From Pseudomonas allokribbensis (lineage in GTDB: Bacteria > Pseudomonadota > Gammaproteobacteria > Pseudomonadales > Pseudomonadaceae): a stretch of DNA of 64,000 bases. This document shows positions 9,531-17,271 of this stretch, in pieces; within the stretch, counting starts at the first letter, position 1, and each line of letters begins with the position of its first letter. A program made the translations under genes and the position numbers. The stretch spans positions 2,427,001-2,491,000 of the forward strand of contig NZ_CP062252.1 of the NCBI RefSeq assembly GCF_014863605.1, read 5' to 3'. The notes beneath the pieces are model-generated. The model had not been told where the DNA came from. It made no database searches and saw only the letters and a program-made list of their open reading frames with translations.

Positions 9531-10229
9531 TTATTTGCGGATGGTGCGTTGTTCGATGCGTTTTTCGAACGTGCCGCAAATGACCCGGTCGACGTAGATG
9601 CCGGGCGTGTGGATGTGTGCCGGATCCAGTTCGCCGGGTTCGACGATTTCTTCGACTTCGACCACGGTGATCTTGCCGGCGGTGGCGGCCAGCGGGTTGA
9701 AGTTCTGGGCGGTGTGGCGGTAGATGACGTTGCCGAAGTGGTCGGCTTTCCAGCCTTTGACGATGGCGAAGTCGCCGGTGATGGACTCTTCCATCAGGTA
9801 CTTGCGACCGTGGAATTCACGCACTTCCTTGCCTTCGGCGACCGGGGTGCCGACGCCGGTGGCGGTGAAAAACGCAGGGATGCCGGCACCGCCTGCGCGC
9901 ATTTTTTCGGCGAGGGTGCCTTGCGGGGTCAGGACGACTTCGATGTCGCCTTTGAGCAGTTGCTCTTCGAACAGTTTGTTTTCGCCCACGTAGGAGGCGA
10001 CCACTTTTCTGATCTGGCGATCGGTCAGCAGCACGCCGAGGCCGAAACCATCAACGCCGCAGTTGTTGGAGACGACGGTGAGGTCGCGGGTGCCTTTGCG
10101 CTTGATCTCGGCGATCAGGTTTTCCGGAATGCCGCACAGGCCGAAGCCGCCGGCGATCACGGTCATGCCGTCTTCAAGGCCTGCCATGGCTTCCTCGTAG
10201 GAATACACGCGCTTGTCGAAACCTGCCAT
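9531..10229 (-). CDS. dhcA: 3-oxoacid CoA-transferase subunit A
   Basis: A 232-residue alpha subunit has the CoA-binding loop [15 protein letters not shown] near the N-terminus, [11 protein letters not shown] and [21 protein letters not shown]. It is the first gene of the operon with dhcB (24-base gap) and atoB. The ATG at 10229 has GAGG 7 bases upstream, preferred over a GTG two codons earlier. With the partner subunit it activates acetoacetate or dehydrocarnitine to the CoA ester. Confidence 0.9.
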   Translation of the reverse strand: MAGFDKRVYSYEEAMAGLEDGMTVIAGGFGLCGIPENLIAEIKRKGTRDLTVVSNNCGVDGFGLGVLLTDRQIRKVVASYVGENKLFEEQLLKGDIEVVLTPQGTLAEKMRAGGAGIPAFFTATGVGTPVAEGKEVREFHGRKYLMEESITGDFAIVKGWKADHFGNVIYRHTAQNFNPLAATAGKITVVEVEEIVEPGELDPAHIHTPGIYVDRVICGTFEKRIEQRTIRK

Positions 10230-10361
10230 ATGCACCTCTTTTATTGTTTGTCGGGCGGCTGGCTAGCCGAATGGTTGGAGTGTCTCGCCGGGGGATATAT
10301 TTGTTAAGTTGATTTTTAAGGTTGATTGATTGATAAAGCTCAACAATGGACTTGGTTCTCT

Positions 10362-10385
10362 GTTCCCACGCAGGAGCGTGGGAGC
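10362..10385. repeat. REP-like palindrome in the dhcA/dhcR intergenic region
   Basis: The inverted repeat TTCCCACGC / GCGTGGGAG with a short loop matches the common pseudomonad REP core. It is unusual in lying in the divergent promoter region between dhcA and dhcR, not behind a gene. Confidence 0.7.
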
Positions 10386-10450
10386 GATCAAGAAATGCTC
10401 GCCGTCGTCGGCGGGCGGATGTACAGCTTAGCCGTTGGAGCGACACGACC

Positions 10451-11329
10451 ATGACCATCAAGCAGATGCGCGCCTTTCTCGCCGTGGCCCAGAGCCTGAG
10501 CTTTGCCGTGGCCTGTGAGCGTTTGCACCTGTCGCAATCGGCGCTGAGCCTGACCATCAAGGCGCTGGAGGAGGGGCTGGGCGGGCGTCTGTTCAGCCGC
10601 AATACGCGCAACGTGGCGCTGACCCCTGAAGGGGAATCGCTGCTGCCGCTGGCCCGGCGCCTGATCGCCGACTGGGACAACGCCGAAGACGAAATGCGCC
10701 AGCGCTTCAGCCTGCAACGGGGGCGAGTGACGCTGGCGGCGATGCCGTCGTTTGCCGGCAACCTGCTGCCGCCGATCCTCAAGACCTTCCGTGCGCGCTA
10801 TCCGAACGTCAACGTGACGGTCAACGACGTGATCAACGAGCAAGTGCTGGAAATGGTCCGCGATCGTCAGGTCGAACTCGGCGTGGCGTTCGAGCCGATG
10901 CAGAACACGTCGCTGACCTTCACGCCGCTTTACAGGGATCGCTTCGTCGCGGTGGTGCCACAGGATTCGCCGCTGGCCCAGCGCACCGACATCGACTGGC
11001 AGACCTTGCTGCAGGAGCCGTTCATTACCCTGCAACGACCGTCCACGGTGCGGGTAATGCTTGAGGAGCACTTGCAGGCCCGGGGCATGAAACTGCCGGT
11101 GGAGTTTGAAAGCCATCAACTGGCGACGGTCGGGCGAATGGTCGCCAGTGGGCTGGGCGTCAGCGCGGTGCCAGCGTTGTGCGCTGAGCAGATGCGTGAG
11201 CTGGGCGCGCGGTGTCTCACGTTGCATGAACCGGTGGTGGAGCGGGCGATTGGCGTGTTGACTGATTCCGGGAATGAATTGTCGGCGGCGGCGCAGGCGC
11301 TTTTTGACATTCTCAAGGCTGAACACTGA
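10451..11329 (+). CDS. dhcR: LysR-family regulator of the CoA-transferase operon
   Basis: A 292-residue LysR protein has the N-terminal HTH LSFAVACERLHLSQSALSLTIKALEEGLG and RNTRNVALTPEGE, then the effector domain (LAAMPSFAGNLLPPIL, YPNVNVTVNDVIN, VASGLGVSAVPAL). It is divergent from dhcA, in the same place as DhcR of P. aeruginosa, the activator of dhcAB. It probably responds to an intermediate of carnitine or ketone-body metabolism. The chosen ATG at 10451 follows GGAG. Confidence 0.88.
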   Translation: MTIKQMRAFLAVAQSLSFAVACERLHLSQSALSLTIKALEEGLGGRLFSRNTRNVALTPEGESLLPLARRLIADWDNAEDEMRQRFSLQRGRVTLAAMPSFAGNLLPPILKTFRARYPNVNVTVNDVINEQVLEMVRDRQVELGVAFEPMQNTSLTFTPLYRDRFVAVVPQDSPLAQRTDIDWQTLLQEPFITLQRPSTVRVMLEEHLQARGMKLPVEFESHQLATVGRMVASGLGVSAVPALCAEQMRELGARCLTLHEPVVERAIGVLTDSGNELSAAAQALFDILKAEH

Positions 11330-11339
11330 CCTTCGGAGG

Positions 11340-12182
11340 TCACGAAGTCAGGCGTTGTGTCAGAAGTGGCAATAGCTGTTCGCAGGACGCTTCAATCTTC
11401 AAATCCAGCAACTCATCCGCCCGCGTCTTGCCCAGATTGATCGCAATCAGCGGCTTGCCCCGATCCGCAATCACCCGGCACAGGCGAAACGCCGAATACG
11501 CCATCAACGACGAGCCGACCACCAGCATCCCGGCCGCATTTTCTGCCAGCGCCATGGCCCGGGCCGCCGTCGTTTGCGCCACGTTCTCGCCAAAAAACAC
11601 CACGTCCGGTTTCATCCGCTCGCCTTCGCAGTGCGGACAATGCGGCACCTGAAATCGTGCTTCAAAAGCCGGGTCGAGCAGGGTGTCACCGTCCGGCGCC
11701 TGCACGGCATCGACACCCGCCAGATAAGGGTTCTGCGTTTCCATCAATTGCTGAATCGAATCCCGCTCGCTGCGCCGGCCGCAATCCAGGCACAGCACCC
11801 GATGCAGGCTGCCATGCAGTTCGATGACACCGTGACTGCCGGCCTGATCGTGTAAGGTGTCGACATTCTGGGTGATCAATCCGCCGATCCGGCCCTGGCT
11901 TTGCAGGCTGGCCAGTGCCTCGTGAGCTGCATTCGGTTGCGCCTGACGTACGCGTGGCCAACCGAGCATCGCCCGGGCCCAGTAGCGCCGGCGTGACTCG
12001 GGCGCCGACAGAAATTCCTGGTACATCATCGGCTGCCGGCCACGGCGCACGCCGTTGGTGTCGCGGTAGTCCGGGATGCCCGATGGTGTGCTGATGCCGG
12101 CGCCGGTCAGCACCACGAAATCGCCGTCGGCCATGGTCCGTTGCAGATAATCGAGATGTTCGTGGAGGGGGCGGTCGAGCAT
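11340..12182 (-). CDS. SIR2-family NAD-dependent protein deacetylase
   Basis: A 280-residue sirtuin has the NAD-binding GAGISTPSGIPDYRD (about residues 28-42), TQNVDTLHDQAG and the catalytic His in IELHGSLH. A four-Cys zinc site is formed by CLDCG and CPHC. VVGSSLMAY closes the Rossmann fold. It removes acyl groups from protein lysines using NAD and makes nicotinamide and O-acetyl-ADP-ribose. The start MLDRPLHEHL is taken as the first ATG consistent with family length. Confidence 0.92.
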   Translation of the reverse strand: MLDRPLHEHLDYLQRTMADGDFVVLTGAGISTPSGIPDYRDTNGVRRGRQPMMYQEFLSAPESRRRYWARAMLGWPRVRQAQPNAAHEALASLQSQGRIGGLITQNVDTLHDQAGSHGVIELHGSLHRVLCLDCGRRSERDSIQQLMETQNPYLAGVDAVQAPDGDTLLDPAFEARFQVPHCPHCEGERMKPDVVFFGENVAQTTAARAMALAENAAGMLVVGSSLMAYSAFRLCRVIADRGKPLIAINLGKTRADELLDLKIEASCEQLLPLLTQRLTS

Positions 12183-12226
12183 GGTCAGCGCTCCGCAGGC
12201 TGTGAGTGCCTTGCAGGTTAGCACTG

Positions 12227-12253
12227 CCGGGCGCCTCTTTTGGAGGCGCCCGG
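12227..12253. terminator. Palindromic hairpin between methyltransferase and sirtuin genes
   Basis: An 11-bp stem CCGGGCGCCTC / GAGGCGCCCGG lies 10 bases after the methyltransferase stop (minus strand). No clear T run follows on either strand, so it is a weak terminator or an RNA-stabilising stem. Confidence 0.55.
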
Positions 12254-12262
12254 TAACAACGT

Positions 12263-13309
12263 TTACTTGCGTGCCTCCAGAATCAGGTTGAACGGCGTCT
12301 GCGTCGCCCGTCGGAACTGCTTGAACCCGGCTTCGCTGAACACTTTGCGCAAGCGCATCTCGCCGGCCTGAGCGCCAAGCCCCAGGCCCACTTCCTGGGA
12401 CAGCGAGTTCGGCGTGCAGATGAACGTCGATGCCGCGTAGAACAGCCGCCCGACCGGGTTGATGTTGTCGTCCAGCGTATCGTTGGCAAAGGGCTCAACC
12501 AGCAACACGGTGCCGTCGTCCTTCAGGCAATCGTAGGCATGTCGCGCCGCGCCGACCGGGTCGCCCATGTCGTGCAGGCAGTCGAAGTAGCAGATCAGGT
12601 CGTAGTCGTCGCCGGGAAAGCTTTTCGCCGTGCCCTGGAAAAACTTCGCGCGGCTGCTGACGCCGCCTTCTTCAGCACGCTGGGTGGCAACGGTGACCGA
12701 AGGTGCGTGGTAGTCGAATCCGACGAAACGCGAGTTGGGATAGGCCTGGGCCATGATCACCGTGGAAGCGCCATGACCACAGCCGACATCGGCGACCTTG
12801 GCGCCTTCTTCGAGTTTGGCCACAACGCCCTCCAGCGCCGGCAGCCATTCGGCAATCAAATGTCCTTTGTAGCCGGGGCGGAAGAACCGTTCAGTGCCGG
12901 TGAACATGCACGGATGGTGATCACCCCAGGGCAGGGCGCCATTGCCGCGCATGGCTTTGACCAGTTTGTCCTTGTCGTGGAAAAACGACGCCACTACGCC
13001 GAGCCCGCCGGCCACGTAGACCGGCGAATCTTCCTTGGCCAGGGCCATCGCCTGTTCTTCCGGCAGGCGGAATTTGCCGTCCAGGTGTTCCATGTAGCCC
13101 GACGCCGCGTGGGCGCTCAGCCATTCGCGGACGAGCCGGGAGTTGCAGGCGGTTTTTTCGGCGAGGGTTTCCGGGGAGATCGGTTGGCTGTCGGCCATGG
13201 CTTTGTACAAGCCAAGTTCTTCGCCGACGATGACATTGGCCAGCATCGCCGCGCCGCCCATGTCGTTGACCAGTTTGCCCATGAACTCGTTGAGTCTGGC
13301 CTCGTCCAT
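12263..13309 (-). CDS. Class I SAM-dependent methyltransferase with N-terminal winged-helix domain
   Basis: A 348-residue protein. Residues 1-100 form a winged-helix dimerisation domain (AEKTACNSRLVREWLSAHAASGYMEHLDGKF). The catalytic domain has motif I VADVGCGHGASTVIMA, an acidic VGFDYH after strand 2, and DLICYFDCLHDMGD. This layout is shared with O-methyltransferase-like and Rv2258c-type enzymes. Its substrate is unknown. It is a single-gene unit. Confidence 0.85.
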   Translation of the reverse strand: MDEARLNEFMGKLVNDMGGAAMLANVIVGEELGLYKAMADSQPISPETLAEKTACNSRLVREWLSAHAASGYMEHLDGKFRLPEEQAMALAKEDSPVYVAGGLGVVASFFHDKDKLVKAMRGNGALPWGDHHPCMFTGTERFFRPGYKGHLIAEWLPALEGVVAKLEEGAKVADVGCGHGASTVIMAQAYPNSRFVGFDYHAPSVTVATQRAEEGGVSSRAKFFQGTAKSFPGDDYDLICYFDCLHDMGDPVGAARHAYDCLKDDGTVLLVEPFANDTLDDNINPVGRLFYAASTFICTPNSLSQEVGLGLGAQAGEMRLRKVFSEAGFKQFRRATQTPFNLILEARK

Positions 13310-13572
13310 GTCATGTGCTCCTGTTAAGGATCACAGTCCGGTGGTGTTGGGGGTCGAGGCATTCACCACCGGGCGGTGGTCGTGGAAACGGGCAGGGCGA
13401 CACTGCTGTCCTGCGTCCCCCTCGACTGGGTACTGATTCAGTCTAGCCGGTGTTGGGACCGGCGAAAGCACGATAGGCGCACTTCCTTACGCAACACGCA
13501 GATTTTGCCTACAACTTCGACGTGGCTCTATCCCATATTCTGAATCGACTCGGTCGAGGCAAGGACTTTTGA

Positions 13573-13761
13573 GTGCTGAAGTCTTTGTTTATCTGTGAAG
13601 TCCGAAGCCACTTCCTCGCACAGATTGATCGAGTCCGCCGAGAAATCATCCCCGCTAAAAGCCATGAACTCTGTCGTCTTGCCGGGTTACTCACCGATGG
13701 TGCTCGGGAGCCGAAGCACAGAAATAAAGTGATGCATTGGATGCAACGGAGAGCGAATTGA
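13573..13761 (+). CDS. Small conserved-looking protein, first of a coupled pair (unknown)
   Basis: A 62-residue basic ORF starts with GTG, 8 bases after AAGGA. It contains two cysteines and a basic C-terminus (REPKHRNKVMHWMQRR). Its TGA stop overlaps the TTG start of the next ORF by two bases, which suggests translational coupling. I do not recognise the family. The overlap and the codon pattern support a real gene, but without homologues this stays tentative. Confidence 0.45.
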   Translation: MLKSLFICEVRSHFLAQIDRVRREIIPAKSHELCRLAGLLTDGAREPKHRNKVMHWMQRRAN

Positions 13762-14291
13762 CCGCCTACTTTCCACCGCTGTGCATAGGCGGATTGACGT
13801 ACAACCTTTCTCATCTAGAACCCTTTACATTCACGATTCAGAGTCAATTGGCGAGGCGTGATTTGCGCGTGCATGTCACTTTTTCGAATCATTGTTTCAG
13901 CACGGGGTACGATCAAGCCTTACATCCGGCCGGGGAGCCCATCCTGCTCGACCATGCCCAGCGGCAGCGTAGCTTTTGCATGACCCGCTACCGCCTTTCA
14001 CTGTCACTGCCACCAGTGATCAAGGGATTGAATCATCCCCAGGCGAAAGTTAGTGAAACGGCGGCGATGCGAAACTGGGCGTACTCCATCATGATTGAGG
14101 ATCCGAGCGGGCCCTACCATGTCTTTTTTGAGTTGCGTCGCGCTGCCGAAGAGAAGCTGCAAGATCTCAATCTGGTCGTGGAAAGCGCTTACCACCAGAC
14201 TGAAAAGCCGCCCAGGCTGTTCGGGAAAATGGGATTTATGCTGCTGTGCGGTAAGGTCTACCTTCGTCAACCGACCTCCACCAAACGCTGA
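13758..14291 (+). CDS. Unknown 177-residue protein, second of a coupled pair
   Basis: The TTG start at 13758 has GGAG about 7 bases upstream and overlaps the preceding stop. The protein is soluble, with a hydrophobic strand near the N-terminus (LTYNLSHLEPFTFTIQ), a central Arg-rich part (MTRYRLSLSLPPVIKGL) and YHVFFELRRAAEEKLQDLNLVVESAY. There is no signal peptide, membrane segment or catalytic motif that I recognise. A clear terminator follows 12 bases after the stop, so the two ORFs form a complete transcription unit. Confidence 0.65.
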   Translation: MTAYFPPLCIGGLTYNLSHLEPFTFTIQSQLARRDLRVHVTFSNHCFSTGYDQALHPAGEPILLDHAQRQRSFCMTRYRLSLSLPPVIKGLNHPQAKVSETAAMRNWAYSIMIEDPSGPYHVFFELRRAAEEKLQDLNLVVESAYHQTEKPPRLFGKMGFMLLCGKVYLRQPTSTKR

Positions 14292-14302
14292 CACCAAAAA
14301 CG

Positions 14303-14328
14303 AAAAAAGGCGCCAGAGGCGCCTTTTT
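14303..14328 (+). terminator. Rho-independent terminator
   Basis: AAAAAAGGCGCC / GGCGCCTTTTT with a 3-base loop directly follows the 177-residue ORF. Flanking A and T runs make it potentially bidirectional. Confidence 0.85.
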
Positions 14329-14649
14329 CGATTCGGTAAAGCAGATCCAGACACCACTTACGAACCGCCTTGCGCGGTTACAGCTCTCGCTGCCGGGAAG
14401 CGCTCAATCTCATCTGGTCAGTCGCTTCGATGGGGGCAAAACTAACGAAAACTGGCAGATACGTCAATGAATTCGTAACTCGTCGTTCAGGAAGAGGGCA
14501 GCGACTCTGTATCCCATTGTGTACAGGCTCGTCGCCGATACAAACCCCGCCATTTCTCGCGCATCGCCCACACAGCCGCGATACACCCGCCGGTTTAACT
14601 GAGTCTGTCAGTCGCCACGCCCGGCGGCTCCTCAGCAGAGATCTTGCCC
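14329..14649 (+). promoter_or_regulatory. Leader region of the MNIO operon with TGTATC-type motifs
   Basis: No gene is seen in these 320 bases; in particular there is no small Cys-containing ORF that could be a precursor peptide. Motifs TGTATCC (near 14508), CGATACA (near 14536) and CGATACA (near 14579) resemble the repeated TGTATC/GATACA elements upstream of the DUF2790 gene at 21.8 kb. They could be operators of a shared regulator; this is inference. Confidence 0.35.
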
Positions 14650-15489
14650 ATGCAGATTCCCCAACCCACCTTGCAGGCCAGCGTCGGGCTCGGCCTGCGT
14701 CGCGGCTTGATGAAGGATCTTCAAGCCGCCCGCACCGGCGATTTCGACTTTCTCGAAGTCGCCCCGGAAAACTGGATCGGCGTCGGTGGTGCCCACGGTG
14801 CCGCGCTGCGTGAACTGGCCGAGCGTTATCCGTTGTCCTGCCACGGCTTGTCGTTGTCGCTCGGCGGGTCGGCGCCGCTGGATGTCGAATTTCTCCGGGA
14901 AGTCCGGGTGTTTCTCGATCATTACAACGTGCCGCTGTACAGCGAACACTTGAGCTATTGCAGCGACGACGGCCATCTCTATGATCTGCTGCCATTGCCG
15001 TTTACCGAAGAAGCCGTGCGCCACGTGGCTGCGCGGATTCGTCAGGCCCAGGACATCCTCGGCCGGCGTCTGGCAGTGGAAAACGTTTCCTATTACGCCG
15101 CGCCCCGGCAGGACATGGACGAGGTCACCTTCACCAACGCTGTGCTGCGCGAGGCCGATTGCGACTTGCTGCTCGATGTGAACAACGTCTACGTCAACTC
15201 GATCAACCACGGCTTCGACCCGAAGACGTTTCTGGCCGGGATCGAACCGGGCCGGGTGGTCGGGATGCACGTGGCCGGGCATTTCGACGAGTCCGACACG
15301 CTGAAGATCGACACCCACGGCGCGTCGGTGAAACCTGTGGTCTGGTCGCTGCTGGCGGACGCCTATGCACGCTTTGGCGCCCAGCCGACCCTGCTCGAAC
15401 GCGACTTCAACTTCCCGGCCTTCTCCGAGTTGGTGGCGGAGTTGCAGACCATTCGCCGCTTGCAGAATCAGGGAGGCCAACGTGGATAA
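14650..15489 (+). CDS. DUF692 / MNIO-family multinuclear iron oxidative enzyme (BufB-like)
   Basis: A 279-residue TIM-barrel protein of the DUF692 family. The metal-ligand stretches are visible: [46 protein letters not shown] and LLERDFN. MNIO enzymes such as MbnB and BufB modify cysteines of ribosomal peptides with a di- or tri-iron centre, together with a partner protein. The partner gene follows with an 8-base overlap. The precursor gene that normally precedes the pair is absent here. ATG at 14650 is preferred; a TTG lies two codons upstream. Confidence 0.9.
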   Translation: MQIPQPTLQASVGLGLRRGLMKDLQAARTGDFDFLEVAPENWIGVGGAHGAALRELAERYPLSCHGLSLSLGGSAPLDVEFLREVRVFLDHYNVPLYSEHLSYCSDDGHLYDLLPLPFTEEAVRHVAARIRQAQDILGRRLAVENVSYYAAPRQDMDEVTFTNAVLREADCDLLLDVNNVYVNSINHGFDPKTFLAGIEPGRVVGMHVAGHFDESDTLKIDTHGASVKPVVWSLLADAYARFGAQPTLLERDFNFPAFSELVAELQTIRRLQNQGGQRG

Positions 15490-16231
15490 CCTTGAGCAGC
15501 AACAACGGGCCCTGACGCGCTACCTGCGCGATCCCGAGAACGAGACGCCCCCGGCCGCCATGAACGCGGCGCGAGTCAACGTTTATCGCGACCTGGTGTT
15601 CAACAATGTCTCGCAACTGTTGGGTGGGACCTTTCCCGTGCTGATCCGGATCATCGGCGATCAGCGCTGGCGCACCCTGATTCGCGGCTTTCTGCGGGAC
15701 TACCGCGCGCAGACGCCAAAATTCGGTGAGATCGCCGAGGAGTTTGTCGGTTACCTCGCGTCGGAGCCCGCCGTGTTGAGCGCGGGCGAGTGGCCGACGT
15801 TTCTGGTGGAACTGGCGCATTACGAGTGGGTGGAAATGGTGTTGCAGCAGTCCGACGCCGAGCCATTTTCGGCAAGTGATCCCGCGTTGCTGGTGGAGCG
15901 GCCATTGCAGGTTTCGGCGCTGGCCTGGCCATTGGCGTATACGTGGCCGGTGCAAGTCCTCAGTCCGGATCATCAACCGTCTACACCACCGGCCCAGCCA
16001 ACCTTGTTGCTGGTGCGGCGTGCGGTGGATTTCGGTGTGAAGTTTTCCGAGCTGAGCCCGTTGGCCTGGCGGTTGTTGCAGCGCATTGGCGAGTTCCCTG
16101 CGTTGAACGGTCGTGAGCAACTGGAAGGGCTGGCGATGGAGGCAGGGTTGCCGGGAACTGCGTCGTTCATGGACAGCGGGTTGGCGTTGTTGCGGCAGAT
16201 GCATGCAGACGGTGTGCTGGGCGTGGTGTAG
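15482..16231 (+). CDS. DUF2063 partner protein of the MNIO enzyme (BufC-like)
   Basis: A 249-residue protein starts with GTG inside the last codons of the DUF692 gene (GGAGG just upstream). The N-terminus [52 protein letters not shown] and [13 protein letters not shown] are characteristic of the DUF2063 putative DNA-binding domain. In bufferin and related clusters this partner recognises the precursor leader and presents it to the MNIO enzyme. No DoxX-like fourth gene follows. Confidence 0.88.
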   Translation: MDNLEQQQRALTRYLRDPENETPPAAMNAARVNVYRDLVFNNVSQLLGGTFPVLIRIIGDQRWRTLIRGFLRDYRAQTPKFGEIAEEFVGYLASEPAVLSAGEWPTFLVELAHYEWVEMVLQQSDAEPFSASDPALLVERPLQVSALAWPLAYTWPVQVLSPDHQPSTPPAQPTLLLVRRAVDFGVKFSELSPLAWRLLQRIGEFPALNGREQLEGLAMEAGLPGTASFMDSGLALLRQMHADGVLGVV

Positions 16232-16236
16232 TCGGT

Positions 16237-17271
16237 TCAGCTATCGCGTAACAGCCATTCGGGTGGATGGGGATGCAGGCTGTAGAAATTGCGCAGTTGT
16301 GCCGAGTCTCGCTCGAACCACTCGTTCACCCATTGGCTGTATTGCTGGCGCGCGGCACCTTGCCATGCCGGTTGCCGGAGACAGTCGTACACGGTTTTTG
16401 CCGCCTGCATGCCCGTCATCAACGCTTTGAGTACGCCATGTGACGAGGCAGGGTCGAGCAGGCTGGCGGCATCGCCAACCATGAAATAACCTGGCCCGGC
16501 GGGCGCCGTGCAGAGGCGCCAAGTGACGTCGGCGCCGCGAATCGGAGCCGATAGTGGCAGTGTTCGCAGACGCTCGGGAATCATCTCTGGAGAGTACTTT
16601 TGCTTTTCGAAAGTCAGGCGCGCCCAGTGCAGCCGCTGCTGCTCAACCTGCGCGAGCCAGGTCCAGCCATCAGGATCGGCTGACAATCGAGGTGCCTTTT
16701 CATCGGGGGGCAGACTGCCCTCGTGATATCCGAAACAGGCCACCAACGGCGGCGAGTAGTGTCGAACTGCGATCTGTCGTTTTCGACTCAACCATCCCGG
16801 TCCACCACTGCCATCGATCAGGTAGGGAGCAAACAGCAGGCCGGCGTCGGTGTTCAAGCCGATCACGCGATCGTCCCGCAGGAGTACCTGTTGCGCGCGG
16901 CACGGCTGGTACACCGTGACACCGAGAACAGCAGCCTGTTGCAGCAGCGCCGCATCCAGTTTGGCCCTGGAGATCTGAAAGCCGCGCCAGGGGCCGTAGT
17001 CATCGCCACCAAATCCGATGAACTGCAGCGGACCATTCCACTGGACCCAGTGTCCCTCGAAACGCAAGGCATGGTGGTTACACAGTTGTTCAGCCACGCC
17101 AAGCTGTTCCAGCAACGGTTCGATGCCGGGGTGCAGACTTTCTCCGGGGCGGAATCTGGGAAATTGTTGCTGCTCGATCAGCGCAACCCGCAAGCCGCGC
17201 TGCGCACAGCCGATCGCCGCCGCGCAGCCTGCGGGGCCGGCGCCGATCACCAGCACGTCAAACCGATTCAA
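16237..17271 (-). CDS. FAD-dependent oxidoreductase (halogenase/LodB-like)
   Basis: A 344-residue flavoprotein has the FAD dinucleotide motif VLVIGAGPAGCAAAIGCAQRG at the N-terminus, then RFRPGESLHPG and the second FAD motif VGDAASLLDPASSHG. The fold is that of the group 2 monooxygenase / tryptophan halogenase / LodB group. I see no WxWxIP halogenase motif. Its start lies 14 bases inside the 3' end of the upstream 727-residue gene, so the two are translationally coupled. LodB-type flavoproteins mature a cofactor in a partner protein, and the gene order here (large gene, then flavoprotein) is the same. That role is inference. Confidence 0.85.
   Translation of the reverse strand: MNRFDVLVIGAGPAGCAAAIGCAQRGLRVALIEQQQFPRFRPGESLHPGIEPLLEQLGVAEQLCNHHALRFEGHWVQWNGPLQFIGFGGDDYGPWRGFQISRAKLDAALLQQAAVLGVTVYQPCRAQQVLLRDDRVIGLNTDAGLLFAPYLIDGSGGPGWLSRKRQIAVRHYSPPLVACFGYHEGSLPPDEKAPRLSADPDGWTWLAQVEQQRLHWARLTFEKQKYSPEMIPERLRTLPLSAPIRGADVTWRLCTAPAGPGYFMVGDAASLLDPASSHGVLKALMTGMQAAKTVYDCLRQPAWQGAARQQYSQWVNEWFERDSAQLRNFYSLHPHPPEWLLRDS

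Noticed and set aside
7564..10307. Long plus-strand open frames opposite atoB, dhcB and dhcA
   Set aside because: They mirror strongly conserved minus-strand genes and show no motifs of their own.
16237..17271. Calling the flavoprotein a tryptophan halogenase
   Set aside because: The halogenase WxWxIP motif is not visible and the context fits a maturation flavoprotein better.
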